NCBI RefSeq assembly: GCF_947496725.1
Contig: NZ_CANMDS010000001.1
Location: forward strand, 372,001-436,000
Origin: an uncultured Dokdonia sp.
GTDB lineage: Bacteria; Bacteroidota; Bacteroidia; Flavobacteriales; Flavobacteriaceae
Reading direction: 5' to 3'
DNA: 64,000 nt
The notes under the pieces were generated by a model that was not told where the DNA came from, made no database searches, and was given only the letters and a program-made list of their open reading frames with translations. Both the position numbers and the translations under genes were made by a program. Positions 34,093 through 43,440 of this stretch are shown piece after piece (within the stretch, counting starts at the first letter, position 1; each line of letters begins with the position of its first letter).

Positions 34093-35190
34093 ATGTTTAA
34101 AAAAATGATTACTAAGACCATACCTCTAGGTGTGGTTACATCTCTACTCCTATTAAGTGGCTGTAATAACGCCTCTTCACCTCCAGCTAATGACCTTGAT
34201 TCAATTAAAGAGACAACAACACCCTATGCTGGTGAGGTAATACCATTTTTTGATAATTGGAAACTCATTCTAGGTGATGGTTCTAATGTAGGCGATGCCA
34301 GTAAATATGAAAACAAAGACTTCTTTTATACAGCGAGTGACAGTACAGGAGACTGGGTAGTTTTTAAAACACCTAATGCAGGAGATACTCACGGCACATC
34401 AAATAACACAAGAACAGAACTAGCACAAACCAAAAAATGGAGGGCTATGACAAAGGCTTCTCTTGAAGCCACGGTTAAAGTTATGAATGTCTCTCGTACA
34501 GGTGATGAACGTGTTGCCGCATCGCACGCCGTTGTTATAGGTCAAATACACAGTGCAGATGCTTTTGAAAATGAACCGCTTAAAATTTTTTACAAAAAAT
34601 TTCCAGGTCATACTAAGGGATCTGTTTTCTGGCATTATGAAATTAACACCGCTGGTAATAGCAATGCAAAGAGATGGGATTATAGTACAGCCGTTTGGGG
34701 AAATGATTTTAGTGCGGTAGGGCCTACAGAAAACACTATTCCAGATGAGCCAAAGAATGGTATTATGTATGGCGAAGCATTTACATATAAAATAGAAATT
34801 CAAAATGGCATAATGAATCTCACTTTTACTAGTGATGGACACGAGACAAAGACATTTACTAAAAATCTGATTACATCTGATTATACAACAATGGCAGATG
34901 TTCCTGATCAAACAAAGAAATTATTTTTCCCTATAGGTCAAGACGGCCTAGAAAGAGCAAATGCTTATGCAGAAGAAGGGTTGTTTTTTAAACTAGGGTC
35001 TTATAACCAGACTAATGGAAAATCTCCCGAGGTAAATAGAAACTGGTGTTCTGGGGCAGAAACACACGATGGGGATTTACAAAAACAATATGCAGATGGT
35101 AATTATGCAGAAGTCTGGTTTAAAGATGCCTCTATATTTGTGAGTAAAGAAGCCTACTCAAATGAAGACTACTTTCTAAAAAATGACTGA
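34093..35190 (+). CDS. Alginate lyase, polysaccharide lyase family 7, lipoprotein
   Basis: 365 residues. Lipoprotein signal ending in LLLLSGC-NN (Cys24). The PL7 jelly roll has its three signature strands: RTEL at 107-110 (usual RxELR, here RTELA), QIH at 151-153, and FFKLGSYNQ with Tyr304. Gln151, His153, Arg107 and Tyr304 would be the active-site set. It cleaves alginate by beta-elimination at the cell surface; QIH rather than QVH has been linked to guluronate-containing sites. No SusC/SusD or other alginate genes are nearby, so it is an isolated gene rather than part of a visible utilisation locus. Confidence 0.9.
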   Translation: MFKKMITKTIPLGVVTSLLLLSGCNNASSPPANDLDSIKETTTPYAGEVIPFFDNWKLILGDGSNVGDASKYENKDFFYTASDSTGDWVVFKTPNAGDTHGTSNNTRTELAQTKKWRAMTKASLEATVKVMNVSRTGDERVAASHAVVIGQIHSADAFENEPLKIFYKKFPGHTKGSVFWHYEINTAGNSNAKRWDYSTAVWGNDFSAVGPTENTIPDEPKNGIMYGEAFTYKIEIQNGIMNLTFTSDGHETKTFTKNLITSDYTTMADVPDQTKKLFFPIGQDGLERANAYAEEGLFFKLGSYNQTNGKSPEVNRNWCSGAETHDGDLQKQYADGNYAEVWFKDASIFVSKEAYSNEDYFLKND

Positions 35191-35280
35191 TTGAAAATAG
35201 GTTTATGTATTGATATACGCGTGAGATAAGCTCTAGAAAAGAATAATTAATCATTAACAAATTTTTAATCGTAATAGCAT

Positions 35281-35293
35281 TTTCGCGAAAGCG
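35281..35293. repeat. Palindrome, half-degenerate, upstream of the pterin dehydratase gene
   Basis: TTTCGCGAAAGCG with the left arm reading GCAT. It sits 8 bp before a TATCTTTA -7-like box (35302-35309). Confidence 0.7.
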
Positions 35294-35333
35294 TAATTGA
35301 GTATCTTTAATACAAAACGGTAAAACTTATATT

Positions 35334-35615
35334 ATGAAACTTACAGACGATCAGATTAAAAATAGATTAGAAGATTTTCCAGATTGGGAGTTTGATGATA
35401 ATGCAATACATACTACGATAGAGTTTGAAAACTTTAGAGAAGTATTTGCCACAATGACGCGTATCGCTTTTGAGTGTGAAAAAATGGACCACCACCCTAC
35501 CTGGACTAATACGTATAATGAACTAGAAATCTCACTCAATACACACGATGCAAATGGTGTGACAGAAAAAGATTTTGATCTTGCAGCGGCAATAGACGAT
35601 ATTTTGGGCGCTTAA
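35334..35615 (+). CDS. phhB: 4a-hydroxytetrahydrobiopterin dehydratase (pterin-4a-carbinolamine dehydratase)
   Basis: 93 residues. The PCD active-site motif is complete: E-K-M-D-H-H-P-T-W at 49-57, with His53 and His54, followed by WTNTYNELEISLNTHDANGVTEKDFDLA. It regenerates the pterin cofactor after aromatic amino acid hydroxylation, or acts in molybdopterin/folate-linked chemistry where no hydroxylase is present. No hydroxylase gene is in the window. Monocistronic, with a -7-like box before and a terminator after. Confidence 0.93.
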   Translation: MKLTDDQIKNRLEDFPDWEFDDNAIHTTIEFENFREVFATMTRIAFECEKMDHHPTWTNTYNELEISLNTHDANGVTEKDFDLAAAIDDILGA

Positions 35616-35661
35616 GGAACTATAAATTTTAAAGAAATCAAGCGATTTCATATTTTTACAG

Positions 35662-35692
35662 CGATCTGTGCAAAAGTGCAGATCGTTTTTTT
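35662..35692 (+). terminator. Terminator of the pterin dehydratase gene
   Basis: Stem CGATCTG / CAGATCG (35662-35668, 35679-35685) followed by TTTTTTT. Confidence 0.8.
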
Positions 35693-35761
35693 AGTTTATA
35701 CAATTACATTTAACAAGAGATATCTGCCTTTGCAGGTATAATCACTATATCCTTATTATTT

Positions 35762-36487
35762 ATGGGAAGAGCATTTGAGTTTAGAAAAGCACGTAAAATG
35801 AAGCGCTGGAGCGCAATGTCTAAAGCCTTTACACGTATAGGTAAAGATATCGTAATGGCGGTAAAAGAAGGAGGACCAGATCCAGACTCAAACTCAAGAT
35901 TACGTGCCGTAATACAAAATGCTAAGGCAGTAAATATGCCTAAGGATAATGTAGAGCGAGCAATAAAGCGTGCCTCAGATAAGAGTCAAGGTGATTATAA
36001 AGAGGTAATTTTTGAAGGCTATGCACAGCACGGTATTGCAATACTTGTTGAAACCGCTACAGATAATAACACCCGTACGGTAGCAAATGTGCGTGCAGCG
36101 TTTAATAAATGTGATGGTAACCTAGGTACTTCTGGATCTGTTGTATTTATGTTTGATCACACGTGTACCTTTAGAGTAAATGCAGAGGGACAAGATGTAG
36201 ATGAGATAGAGCTTGAGTTTATAGACTTTGGCGCCGAGGAGGTTTTTCAAGATGAAGATGGTATACACATATATGCTCCTTTTGAGAGTTTTGGAGCAAT
36301 ACAGAGTGCTCTAGAAGAAAGAGGTATGGAAATACTAGAGTCTGGTTTTGACCGTATACCACAAGTGACTAAAACGCTTACACCAGAGCAAGAGGCAGAT
36401 GTAAACAAGCTTATAGATAAGCTAGATGAAGATGATGATGTACAGAACGTTTTCTCAACAATGCAAGCAAACGAGGTAGAAGAATAA
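35762..36487 (+). CDS. yebC: YebC/PmpR family protein
   Basis: 241 residues. Family start MGRAFEFRKARKMKRWSAMSKAFTRIGKDIVMAVK, then PDSNSRLRAVIQNAKAVNMPKDNVERAIKRAS and FEGYAQHGIAILVETATDNNTRTVANVRAAFNKCDGNLGTSGSVVFMF are diagnostic. Originally annotated as a transcription regulator; recent work on the family (including mitochondrial TACO1) supports a role in relieving ribosome stalling at polyproline. Own gap before it and terminator behind. Confidence 0.95.
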   Translation: MGRAFEFRKARKMKRWSAMSKAFTRIGKDIVMAVKEGGPDPDSNSRLRAVIQNAKAVNMPKDNVERAIKRASDKSQGDYKEVIFEGYAQHGIAILVETATDNNTRTVANVRAAFNKCDGNLGTSGSVVFMFDHTCTFRVNAEGQDVDEIELEFIDFGAEEVFQDEDGIHIYAPFESFGAIQSALEERGMEILESGFDRIPQVTKTLTPEQEADVNKLIDKLDEDDDVQNVFSTMQANEVEE

Positions 36488-36508
36488 ATCTACCAGATAA
36501 TATAAAGT

Positions 36509-36542
36509 AAAAGGCGCGCTAGATATCTAACGCGCCTTTTTT
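36509..36542 (+). terminator. yebC terminator
   Basis: AAGGCGCG / CGCGCCTT stem (36511-36518, 36531-36538) closed by a self-complementary TAGATATCTA, then a T-run. Confidence 0.85.
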
Positions 36543-36587
36543 ATTTCACTCCATAATGGCACAATAAAATAATTATTGGGTAAGTGA

Positions 36588-37634
36588 TTACTCGTTTAGG
36601 TATAATGAAGAAGCTCCTTCTAGTTCATTATTTACAGATGGAGTAAGGTTACCTCCCGCTTGTGCGTTTGAGAAGGCAAGAATTCTTCCGCCACCGTTTG
36701 CACGCTCTGCAATAAATACTACGTTAGATTCTGCATCATACTCGGCTGCAACTGGGTTTCCTAAAAATGTTGCGTCACCCGCTACACGTACTTGGTTACC
36801 TACTACTGCAAGTGTCTCACCGTTTGCTACACCAGCAAATTTTGAAGCATAGTCAGATATGATATGAAAAGCACCATCTACATCATCTGTTGCGCTACCT
36901 ACATCTGTAAGGATAAGGGTACCACCATCTACAGCAAGACCGTGAGTTCTTACAATACCTTCAATAGTAATTGTTTTTGTAGCCTCTACTGTAGCATCTG
37001 TTGTGTTTGAATCTGCAAAGTTTTCGAAGATTGCTACATCAGACGTTTTGTCTACAACTGCGATAAGAGTATCTCCATCAAACTCGATTCCCCATACAGC
37101 AAAGTTTACTGTCACTGTATTTCTTAATGTGATAGATCCATCATCTCCTCTTGTGTAGATAAATAAACGTCCATCATCTGTACTATCATCACCATCTACA
37201 TCTGCATTATCTGCCACAACATAAATATTATCATTTACAGCAAGATCACGAGGACTTGATAAAGAAGCAGTACTACTTACAGAAGCATTAAGAGCGATAC
37301 CAGCCACATTAAGTGAAAGGTCTCCAAAAGTCTGTATCTGTGACTCAGAGCGTGATATCTGTATCACCTCATCATCACTACTATCATAATAGATACCCTC
37401 TGTATCTGTAGCTGCTGTTCCAAAAGTAGATGCCGTTACACTTGCTATATCTTCTACATCATATACTGTTATGTCACCACTTGTATTACTTGTTGCAAAC
37501 AGTGAGTTATCTAATTCTAGGTTTGCAGATCCATCATCATCTGTTGTTGTTGATAATCCGTTATCATCAGTTTCACAGGCTATAAATCCTGCAGATGCGA
37601 TAAGTAGTATTCCTAATTTGCTAGTTAATTTCAT
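36588..37634 (-). CDS. Lipoprotein with probable beta-propeller fold
   Basis: 348 residues. Lipobox in MKLTSKLGILLIASAGFIAC-ETDD, followed by an acidic Thr/Asp linker (STTTDDDGSAN). The rest is a run of four-stranded blade-like units (NTSGDITVYDVEDIA, GTLILTDVGSATDDVDGAFHIISDY, NPVAAEYDAESNVVFIAERANGGGRILAF), the pattern of NHL- or lactonase-like propellers. The composition is very rich in Asp, Thr, Ser and Val. Likely surface-anchored; no function can be assigned. Confidence 0.7.
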   Translation of the reverse strand: MKLTSKLGILLIASAGFIACETDDNGLSTTTDDDGSANLELDNSLFATSNTSGDITVYDVEDIASVTASTFGTAATDTEGIYYDSSDDEVIQISRSESQIQTFGDLSLNVAGIALNASVSSTASLSSPRDLAVNDNIYVVADNADVDGDDSTDDGRLFIYTRGDDGSITLRNTVTVNFAVWGIEFDGDTLIAVVDKTSDVAIFENFADSNTTDATVEATKTITIEGIVRTHGLAVDGGTLILTDVGSATDDVDGAFHIISDYASKFAGVANGETLAVVGNQVRVAGDATFLGNPVAAEYDAESNVVFIAERANGGGRILAFSNAQAGGNLTPSVNNELEGASSLYLNE

Positions 37635-37849
37635 AAATAAAAGGTTTAATTGTTTTTAATTTCTAGCATAGTTACGCAGTGATTTGAGGTTTGGTTTTGG
37701 CAACATTACACTATTAACATTCTTTAACTTTTTAAGAAATAGAAGCCACTTTTTTTACGATAATTTAACTGAAAACTGCTCTTACGCCTTAACGATAATT
37801 TTGTGATTATTTTTTGCGCTACGAGTCTTTAGGGTAGTTTATATAAGTA

Positions 37850-37865
37850 CGCTTTCGCGAAAGCG
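37850..37865. repeat. 16-bp palindrome in a divergent gap
   Basis: Exact copy in the middle of the 459-bp gap between the genes at 36588 and 38094. Confidence 0.95.
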
Positions 37866-37999
37866 ATAAAAATCCTCATCATTACCAATAGTAAGAAACC
37901 CAATATTTACAGAGCTTAACAGCTACTCGTAGAAAAATCACAACTTAAACCCACTTTTTTTATGCGTTTTTGTAACCTTCTCTATATTAACAACGTATA

Positions 38000-38066
38000 A
38001 GGTGCAGGGTAAAATCCTAGGTTGGGAAATCTGAACAATAGTGGTCGCACACGCGGCTTTTTGAAT
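38000..38066 (+). ncRNA. Possible structured leader RNA or small RNA
   Basis: GC-richer than its AT-rich surroundings. On the plus strand it can form three short hairpins in a row: AGGGU-AAA-AUCCU, AGGUU-GGGA-AAUCU, and GUCGC-ACAC-GCGGC followed directly by UUUUU, which looks like an intrinsic terminator 28 bp before the ATG of the next gene. The layout is that of an attenuator or riboswitch, or of a short stand-alone RNA. I do not recognise a known riboswitch class. Each stem is only about 5 bp, so chance is possible. Confidence 0.3.
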
Positions 38067-38093
38067 TAACAAACACTTTTAATTTACACTATT

Positions 38094-38393
38094 ATGAAAA
38101 CACTTTTTATTGCCCTATTTACACTAGCTACTATAGCTTACAACACAACTTCTGAAACAGTGACCGCAACCTTTACCGGTTATAGTGATGAGACGTATTA
38201 TTTTACAGATAGCGACGACCTAACTTATGCCTTTGAGGCAATAAGTGCTACAGCTGCTCAAGAATTTGACCTTACTCAAGACACTTACAAAGGACAGCAG
38301 TTTAAAATTACATTTACAACTTCAACAGAGCTTAATGAAGATGATGAGGAGTATGATATGCTCTCTATCACTGCTCTAGAACTCGTGAAGTAA
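38094..38393 (+). CDS. Small exported acidic protein of unknown function
   Basis: 99 residues. N-terminal signal MKTLFIALFTLATIAYNTTS, then an all-beta acidic domain (ETVTATFTGYSDETYYFTDSDDLTYAFEAISATAAQEFDLTQDTYKGQQFKITFTTS) that resembles small OB-like secreted proteins of flavobacteria. No family recognised. It stands alone between a possible structured leader and a strong terminator. Confidence 0.7.
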   Translation: MKTLFIALFTLATIAYNTTSETVTATFTGYSDETYYFTDSDDLTYAFEAISATAAQEFDLTQDTYKGQQFKITFTTSTELNEDDEEYDMLSITALELVK

Positions 38394-38418
38394 AAAGAAA
38401 ATTATAAAGGCTATTAAT

Positions 38419-38452
38419 AAAAAAACCTACGATCTAGATCGTAGGTTTTTTT
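38419..38452. terminator. Bidirectional terminator
   Basis: Perfect palindrome with AAAAAAACCTACGATCT on the left arm and its complement on the right, centre between 38435 and 38436. It serves both converging genes and overlaps the stop codon of the DUF4345 gene. Confidence 0.85.
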
Positions 38453-38832
38453 TGTGTATAATAATTGAGATTCCACAAACCCCATACGGTGAGTATGGCT
38501 TCTCCTATCATACCTAATCCATATTGTGGAGACCAGCCGTCTAGCAAAGTGCTTATAAGCCTGCCTGCAGTAAGACCTCCCATAAATAATACATTAAATA
38601 AAGTAGCGCGCTCCCAGTGCATAGGCTTTACAACACCATAAAGCCAGTAAACTCCTAACGCAAGGTATACACCCATTATGGCTCTAAAAATATTTTTAAG
38701 CTCAAGATCTTGAACCTTAAATCCAAAAATATCAAACAGAATAACACTGGGGTTTGCTCCATAAACAAATGCCATCACGATAACTATGCTCGCAGAGAGT
38801 ATAAGGTGGGCTTGTTTAGGAAGTTTTGACAT
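38434..38832 (-). CDS. DUF4345 family membrane protein
   Basis: 132 residues with four hydrophobic helices (about 10-28, 46-66, 75-94, 104-123). Conserved-looking FRAIMGVYLALGVYWLYG and ATLFNVLFMGGLTAGRLISTLLDG fit DUF4345. The function is unknown. Its ATG overlaps the cmk stop by one base (TAATG), so it is translated together with cmk. The last codon and stop lie within the terminator stem. Confidence 0.85.
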   Translation of the reverse strand: MSKLPKQAHLILSASIVIVMAFVYGANPSVILFDIFGFKVQDLELKNIFRAIMGVYLALGVYWLYGVVKPMHWERATLFNVLFMGGLTAGRLISTLLDGWSPQYGLGMIGEAILTVWGLWNLNYYTQKKPTI

Positions 38833-39524
38833 TATATACGTTGTGCAATGCGATCTTTCGCGAGTTGTAAAATGGTATGAAACTGGTCTTCTATATTAGT
38901 TTCTGTATTATCAATCTCAATAGCATCTGCTGCTTTTACTAGTGGAGAGTCTTCTCTAGTGGTATCTATGTGATCACGCTCTACTACGTTAGATAGCACG
39001 GCATCATAGTTTACATCATCACCGCGCTCTACAAGCTCATTGTAACGCCTTTTTGCACGCTCTTCTGCACTGGCTGTCATAAATATCTTAAGCTCTGCCG
39101 TAGGAAATACTACAGTACCTATATCACGACCGTCCATCACAATACCTTTTTCTTCACCCATACGTTGCTGCTGCTCTACAAGCTTTGCTCGCACTTCTGA
39201 TACAGTGGCTATAGGACTTACAAAAGAGGATACCTCTAATGTTCTAATATATTGCTCTACATTTTCTCCATTAAGACAGACTTCTGCCTTTCCAGAAGTG
39301 GTGTCTCTGGTAAATGAAATATTAATGTCTGATAATTTATTGATAAGTGATTCTTTATCAAAAAAACCATCAGATATAAGACCTTTACGCATTGCATAAA
39401 GCGTTACTGCACGATACATCGCGCCGGTGTCTACATATATGTATTCTAGCCAGTCTGCTAGTTGTTTTGCTACGGTACTTTTTCCGGTTGAGGAATATCC
39501 GTCTATGGCGATGGTTATTTTCAC
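38832..39524 (-). CDS. cmk: (d)CMP kinase
   Basis: Phosphorylates CMP and dCMP for nucleotide supply. 230 residues: P-loop IAIDGYSSTGKSTVAKQLA (4-22), YVDTGAMYRAVTLYA, GIVMDGRDIGTVVFPTAELKIFMTASAEERAKRRY, and the final DTRxxSP-type stretch DTTREDSPLVKAADAIEIDNT. Length and motif order are standard. The bases encoding LAKDRIA near the end contain CTTTCGCGAG, a weak relative of the window-wide palindrome. Confidence 0.96.
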   Translation of the reverse strand: MKITIAIDGYSSTGKSTVAKQLADWLEYIYVDTGAMYRAVTLYAMRKGLISDGFFDKESLINKLSDINISFTRDTTSGKAEVCLNGENVEQYIRTLEVSSFVSPIATVSEVRAKLVEQQQRMGEEKGIVMDGRDIGTVVFPTAELKIFMTASAEERAKRRYNELVERGDDVNYDAVLSNVVERDHIDTTREDSPLVKAADAIEIDNTETNIEDQFHTILQLAKDRIAQRI

Positions 39525-39639
39525 GTATGGTGTATTTTGAGCAAAAATAGGGATTATGATTATGAGATGTAAGGAACTCTAAAAGTACTTTTAAAAGGTA
39601 TATAGACACGCACAACATTGCAATTGCAAACACGCACTA

Positions 39640-39740
39640 TCTCAAGTCTCTAGCCCCGATTGTAATGAAAATCCCGCAACAAGCGTGAGCGCCGTGAGGA
39701 ATTGTAATGTAAAGCGGGTTACGCCCGTGAAGATTCAAAA
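39640..39740. ncRNA. Possible structured non-coding element between cmk and porQ
   Basis: In the 242-bp gap a GC-rich stretch (AGCCCCGATTGTAATGAAAATCCCGC ... AATTGTAATGTAAAGCGGG) has a direct repeat ATTGTAATG with CCCGC at one end and GCGGG at the other, which can pair, and a GCGTGAGCGCCGTGAGG middle. No open frame. I have the impression that similar stretches occur in other flavobacterial intergenic regions, but I cannot verify this. Strand unknown. Confidence 0.25.
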
Positions 39741-39766
39741 ATAAGTGTGTGCTCCCACAAAGAGAA

Positions 39767-40786
39767 TTACTGCAAATCTATACCTATGCCAAAAAAGCTA
39801 CTAGCGGCAGCACTATTGTAACGTGCGTAGGCATAGTTAAATCGCATCTTATTAATCTTAATACCAAAACCGGCGCTTATCCCTGCAAAGCTGCGCTGGT
39901 TTATAATACGCAACTCCTCACTACGTCTAAAGTTATAACCTAATCGCAAGTTAAACCCTCCTCGTGGAAAGAGTTCTACACCCACAATGGCGTGGCGTAT
40001 AACGTTATCTAGAATACCTATTTTCTCAGCAGTGGTGTTTCCGTCTAGATCTGTGGTGCCGCGGGCTTCATTCTCAAAAGCGATGTTCCAGAGTTGTAAG
40101 TTTTCAAGGGTAAGGTGCCAGCGTATGGGTACATTAGGCACTATCTGGGAGATACCAGCATCTATCTCTAGTGGCAACTTCTCTATGGTGTCTACATAGG
40201 GTGTAAACTGCGTGCCTATATTGCGCACTACTACGGCCGCGTTAAGATCCCAGTCTTCATAATTATAAGTTAGACCCAGGTCTATCGCTCCGCCGGCAGA
40301 GGTATACTCGGCCAGTGTGGAGGTGATGAGTTTTACATTTGCTCCTACATAAAAGTCTGTGTAAGGAATATTAGTCGCATAGCCCAGCGAGAGCGCTGCC
40401 TCACTACCGCCGAATTCTCCTGTTGCATTTCCGTTTTCGTCTCGCCCGTCAAAGCTCCCGTAATTTACATACGTTATACCGGCGTGAAGTACTTGTGTGC
40501 GTCTGTCCCATAAATAGGCATATGAGGCGGTACCATAATTTATATCTGCAAGGTAGTTTACATAGTTTACAGAGAGCTGGTTATCCATTCTGTAATTAAT
40601 ATTTGCAGGGTTGTAAAGGGCAGAGTCTGGATCATAATCATAGTTTGTGATTATTTTTCCGCCCAGGGCTGCTTGCCTAGGTGATGACATTAAATTGAGA
40701 AACTGGTATGTTGCTCTCCCTCCTAACTGCCCGTAAGCAGATACTGCGGTTAGAAATAAGAGTATGTAACAAACTTTTCTCATCAT
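39767..40786 (-). CDS. porQ: Type IX secretion system protein PorQ
   Basis: About 339 residues from ATG at 40786 (MMRKVCYILLFLTAVSAYG-Q, signal peptide); the longer frame needs a TTG start and spoils the signal. An FadL-like outer-membrane barrel: GGRATYQFLNLMSSPRQAALGGKIITNYDYDPDSALYNPANIN, NYVNYLADINYGTASYAY, HAIVGVELFPRGGFNLRLGYNFRRSEELRI, and the last strand SSFFGIGIDLQ. In Porphyromonas PorQ works with PorU, PorV and PorZ in the attachment complex that releases substrates with a sorting domain, such as the one at 27968. Confidence 0.9.
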   Translation of the reverse strand: MMRKVCYILLFLTAVSAYGQLGGRATYQFLNLMSSPRQAALGGKIITNYDYDPDSALYNPANINYRMDNQLSVNYVNYLADINYGTASYAYLWDRRTQVLHAGITYVNYGSFDGRDENGNATGEFGGSEAALSLGYATNIPYTDFYVGANVKLITSTLAEYTSAGGAIDLGLTYNYEDWDLNAAVVVRNIGTQFTPYVDTIEKLPLEIDAGISQIVPNVPIRWHLTLENLQLWNIAFENEARGTTDLDGNTTAEKIGILDNVIRHAIVGVELFPRGGFNLRLGYNFRRSEELRIINQRSFAGISAGFGIKINKMRFNYAYARYNSAAASSFFGIGIDLQ

Positions 40787-40910
40787 ACAAGGTGGCAACA
40801 CAATGGTAAACGATTGCAATGATAGTATATTTTGATAGGGATGGGAAATAATTATGAAGTTCTCTAATCAATAATAGATTTAAGAATTCTTACAACCATA
40901 TATAAACACA

Positions 40911-40940
40911 AAAAAGGAACCTTATTACGGGTTCCTTTTT
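40911..40940 (-). terminator. lon terminator
   Basis: 11-bp stem AAAAAGGAACC / GGTTCCTTTTT with an 8-nt loop; on the minus strand the T-rich arm is distal. A palindrome copy sits between it and the lon stop codon. Confidence 0.8.
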
Positions 40941-40952
40941 ATGGTATTTGTA

Positions 40953-40968
40953 CGCTTTCGCGAAAGCG
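40953..40968. repeat. 16-bp palindrome after lon
   Basis: Exact copy in the lon 3' untranslated region, 21 bp after the stop codon. Confidence 0.95.
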
Positions 40969-40989
40969 GTCATATTTATAGTCTCAAGT

Positions 40990-43440
40990 TTATAACTTCT
41001 TTGCGTTTTTAACCTTTTGCTTAGTAAGAGCAAGTTCTAATACCTCACTCATATCTTTTACATAGTGGAAGGTAAGACCTTTTAAGTAATCTGGCTTTAT
41101 CTCTTCTATGTCGCGACGGTTTTGCTCACAAAGTAAAATCTCTTTAATTTTTGCACGCTTTGCAGCAAGAATCTTTTCTTTGATTCCTCCTACTGGTAAT
41201 ACTTTACCACGCAGGGTTATCTCACCCGTCATTGCGATGCTCTTCTTGACTTTGCGCTGTGTAAATAAAGATACTAGAGAGGTAAGCATTGTGATACCTG
41301 CACTAGGACCATCCTTAGGAGTCGCTCCTTCTGGCACGTGAATGTGTACGTTATAGCTGTCAAATATTTTTGAATCTAGACCAAGAAGCTCTGCATTTGC
41401 TTTTATATACTCCATTGCAATGGTAGCACTCTCCTTCATCACCTTACCAAGGTTACCTGTGATAGATAGTGTTCCTTTTCCTTTTGATAAGGCAGACTCT
41501 ATAAATAAAATATCACCACCTACACGTGTCCAAGCAAGACCTGTTACTACTCCAGCAACATCATTGTTTTCATACTTGTCACGCTCCATTCTAGGAGATC
41601 CTAAAACTTCTATAATGTCTTCATTAGAAATTTTTACGTTATACTCCTCCTCCATTGCAAGATTTTTGGCACCGTAGCGCACCATCTTTGCAACTTGCTT
41701 CTCAAGACCACGTACTCCAGACTCACGAGTGTAGCCTTCAACAATTTTTTCTAGTTGTGGCTTTGCAATCTTAAGCTGCTCTGGTGTCATACCGTGCTCC
41801 TTAAGTTGCTTAGGTAATAAGTGTCTCTTTGCAATCTCTGTCTTTTCTTCTATAGTATAACCCGTTACATTTATAATCTCCATACGATCGCGTAATGCTG
41901 GCTGTATGGTATTAAGGCTATTTGAAGTTGCGATAAACATTACCTTAGAAAGGTCAAACCCCATCTCAAGGAAGTTATCGTGAAACTCACTATTTTGCTC
42001 TGGGTCAAGTACCTCTAGTAATGCAGAAGATGGATCTCCCTGACTCCCCATACTTAACTTATCTATCTCATCTAGTACAAAGACTGGGTTACTTGTACCC
42101 GCCTTACGAAGGCTCTGTATGATACGACCCGGCATTGCTCCTATATATGTTTTTCTGTGACCACGTATCTCAGACTCGTCACGCATACCACCTAGACTCA
42201 TACGTATGTACTCTCGACCAAGTGCCTCTGCAACAGATTTACCTAGTGAAGTTTTACCCACACCTGGAGGTCCGTAAAGACAGAGTATAGGTGACTTCAT
42301 ATCGTTACGTAATTTTAATACCGCTAGGTATTCTATAATACGACGCTTTACATCATCAAGACCATAGTGATCACGGTCTAAGATTTTCATAGCACGTTTT
42401 AAATCAAATTTATCTTCACTAAACTCGTTCCAAGGAAGGTCTAAAAAGAGGTCAAGATAGTTGCGCTGTATGCTATACTCCGCTACCTGAGGATTCATAC
42501 GTTGCATTTTAGAAAGCTCTTTCTTAAAATGCTTTTCTACTTTTTCTCCCCATTTTTTTGTCTTTGCACGCTCGCGCATCTCTTCAAGATCATCTTCAGA
42601 GGTAGATCCTCCTAGTTCTTCTTGAATGGTCTTCATTTGCTGGTGCAAGAAGTACTCGCGCTGCTGCTGGCTCATATCATTTTGAACCTTGTTTTGGATA
42701 TCATTTTTTAGCTCCAGCTTCTGGCGCTCCATATCCATAAACTTAAGCGTCTCGATAGCGCGCTTATGTAAATCGTTTATGTGAAGTAATTCCTGCTTCT
42801 CAGCCACGGTGAGATTCATATTAGAACTCACAAAGTTTATTAAGAAAGAATCGCTCTGTATATTTTTTATTGCAAAAGATGCCTCAGATGGGATATTTGG
42901 CGAGTCTTGAATAATTTTAAGAGCAAGATCTTTTATAGAGTCTATCGCAGCCTTAAATTCTTGACTTCCTTTATCTGGACGTGTTTCTGGAAATTCTTTT
43001 ATCGTGGCTCTTAAGTAAGGTTCGGTTTGAGTCACTTCATTAATCTCAAAGCGTTTTTTACCTTGTATGATTACGGTTACATTACCGTCAGGCATTTTAA
43101 GAACACGCAGTATACGTGCTACCACGCCTACTTTATTTATATCATCTGCCGTAGGGTTTTCTACAGACTCATCTTTTTGAGCCACTACTCCTACTACCTT
43201 TCCTCCTTTATTTGCCTCGTCTATAAGTTTTATAGAAGTATCTCTTCCTGCCGAAATAGGAATCACAACTCCAGGAAAAAGTACCGTGTTACGTAAAGGT
43301 AATATCGCTAGACTTTCTGGGAGCTCTTCATTATTAATCGCCTCCTCATCTTCTGGGGTCATTAACGGGATAAGCTCTGCATCTCCATCTATCTCTTGCA
43401 GTGACAATCTGTCTAATGTTGTAAATTTTGGTTTTGCCAT
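40990..43440 (-). CDS. lon: ATP-dependent protease Lon
   Basis: 816 residues from ATG at 43440 ([20 protein letters not shown]); six upstream codons in frame are not needed. The N-terminal LAN domain starts with [19 protein letters not shown]. The AAA+ module has Walker A GPPGVGKT (390-397), Walker [11 protein letters not shown] and sensor-1 IATSNS. The serine-lysine protease domain has PKDGPSAG with Ser713 and [12 protein letters not shown]. Degrades misfolded and regulatory proteins in the cytoplasm. Confidence 0.97.
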   Translation of the reverse strand: MAKPKFTTLDRLSLQEIDGDAELIPLMTPEDEEAINNEELPESLAILPLRNTVLFPGVVIPISAGRDTSIKLIDEANKGGKVVGVVAQKDESVENPTADDINKVGVVARILRVLKMPDGNVTVIIQGKKRFEINEVTQTEPYLRATIKEFPETRPDKGSQEFKAAIDSIKDLALKIIQDSPNIPSEASFAIKNIQSDSFLINFVSSNMNLTVAEKQELLHINDLHKRAIETLKFMDMERQKLELKNDIQNKVQNDMSQQQREYFLHQQMKTIQEELGGSTSEDDLEEMRERAKTKKWGEKVEKHFKKELSKMQRMNPQVAEYSIQRNYLDLFLDLPWNEFSEDKFDLKRAMKILDRDHYGLDDVKRRIIEYLAVLKLRNDMKSPILCLYGPPGVGKTSLGKSVAEALGREYIRMSLGGMRDESEIRGHRKTYIGAMPGRIIQSLRKAGTSNPVFVLDEIDKLSMGSQGDPSSALLEVLDPEQNSEFHDNFLEMGFDLSKVMFIATSNSLNTIQPALRDRMEIINVTGYTIEEKTEIAKRHLLPKQLKEHGMTPEQLKIAKPQLEKIVEGYTRESGVRGLEKQVAKMVRYGAKNLAMEEEYNVKISNEDIIEVLGSPRMERDKYENNDVAGVVTGLAWTRVGGDILFIESALSKGKGTLSITGNLGKVMKESATIAMEYIKANAELLGLDSKIFDSYNVHIHVPEGATPKDGPSAGITMLTSLVSLFTQRKVKKSIAMTGEITLRGKVLPVGGIKEKILAAKRAKIKEILLCEQNRRDIEEIKPDYLKGLTFHYVKDMSEVLELALTKQKVKNAKKL

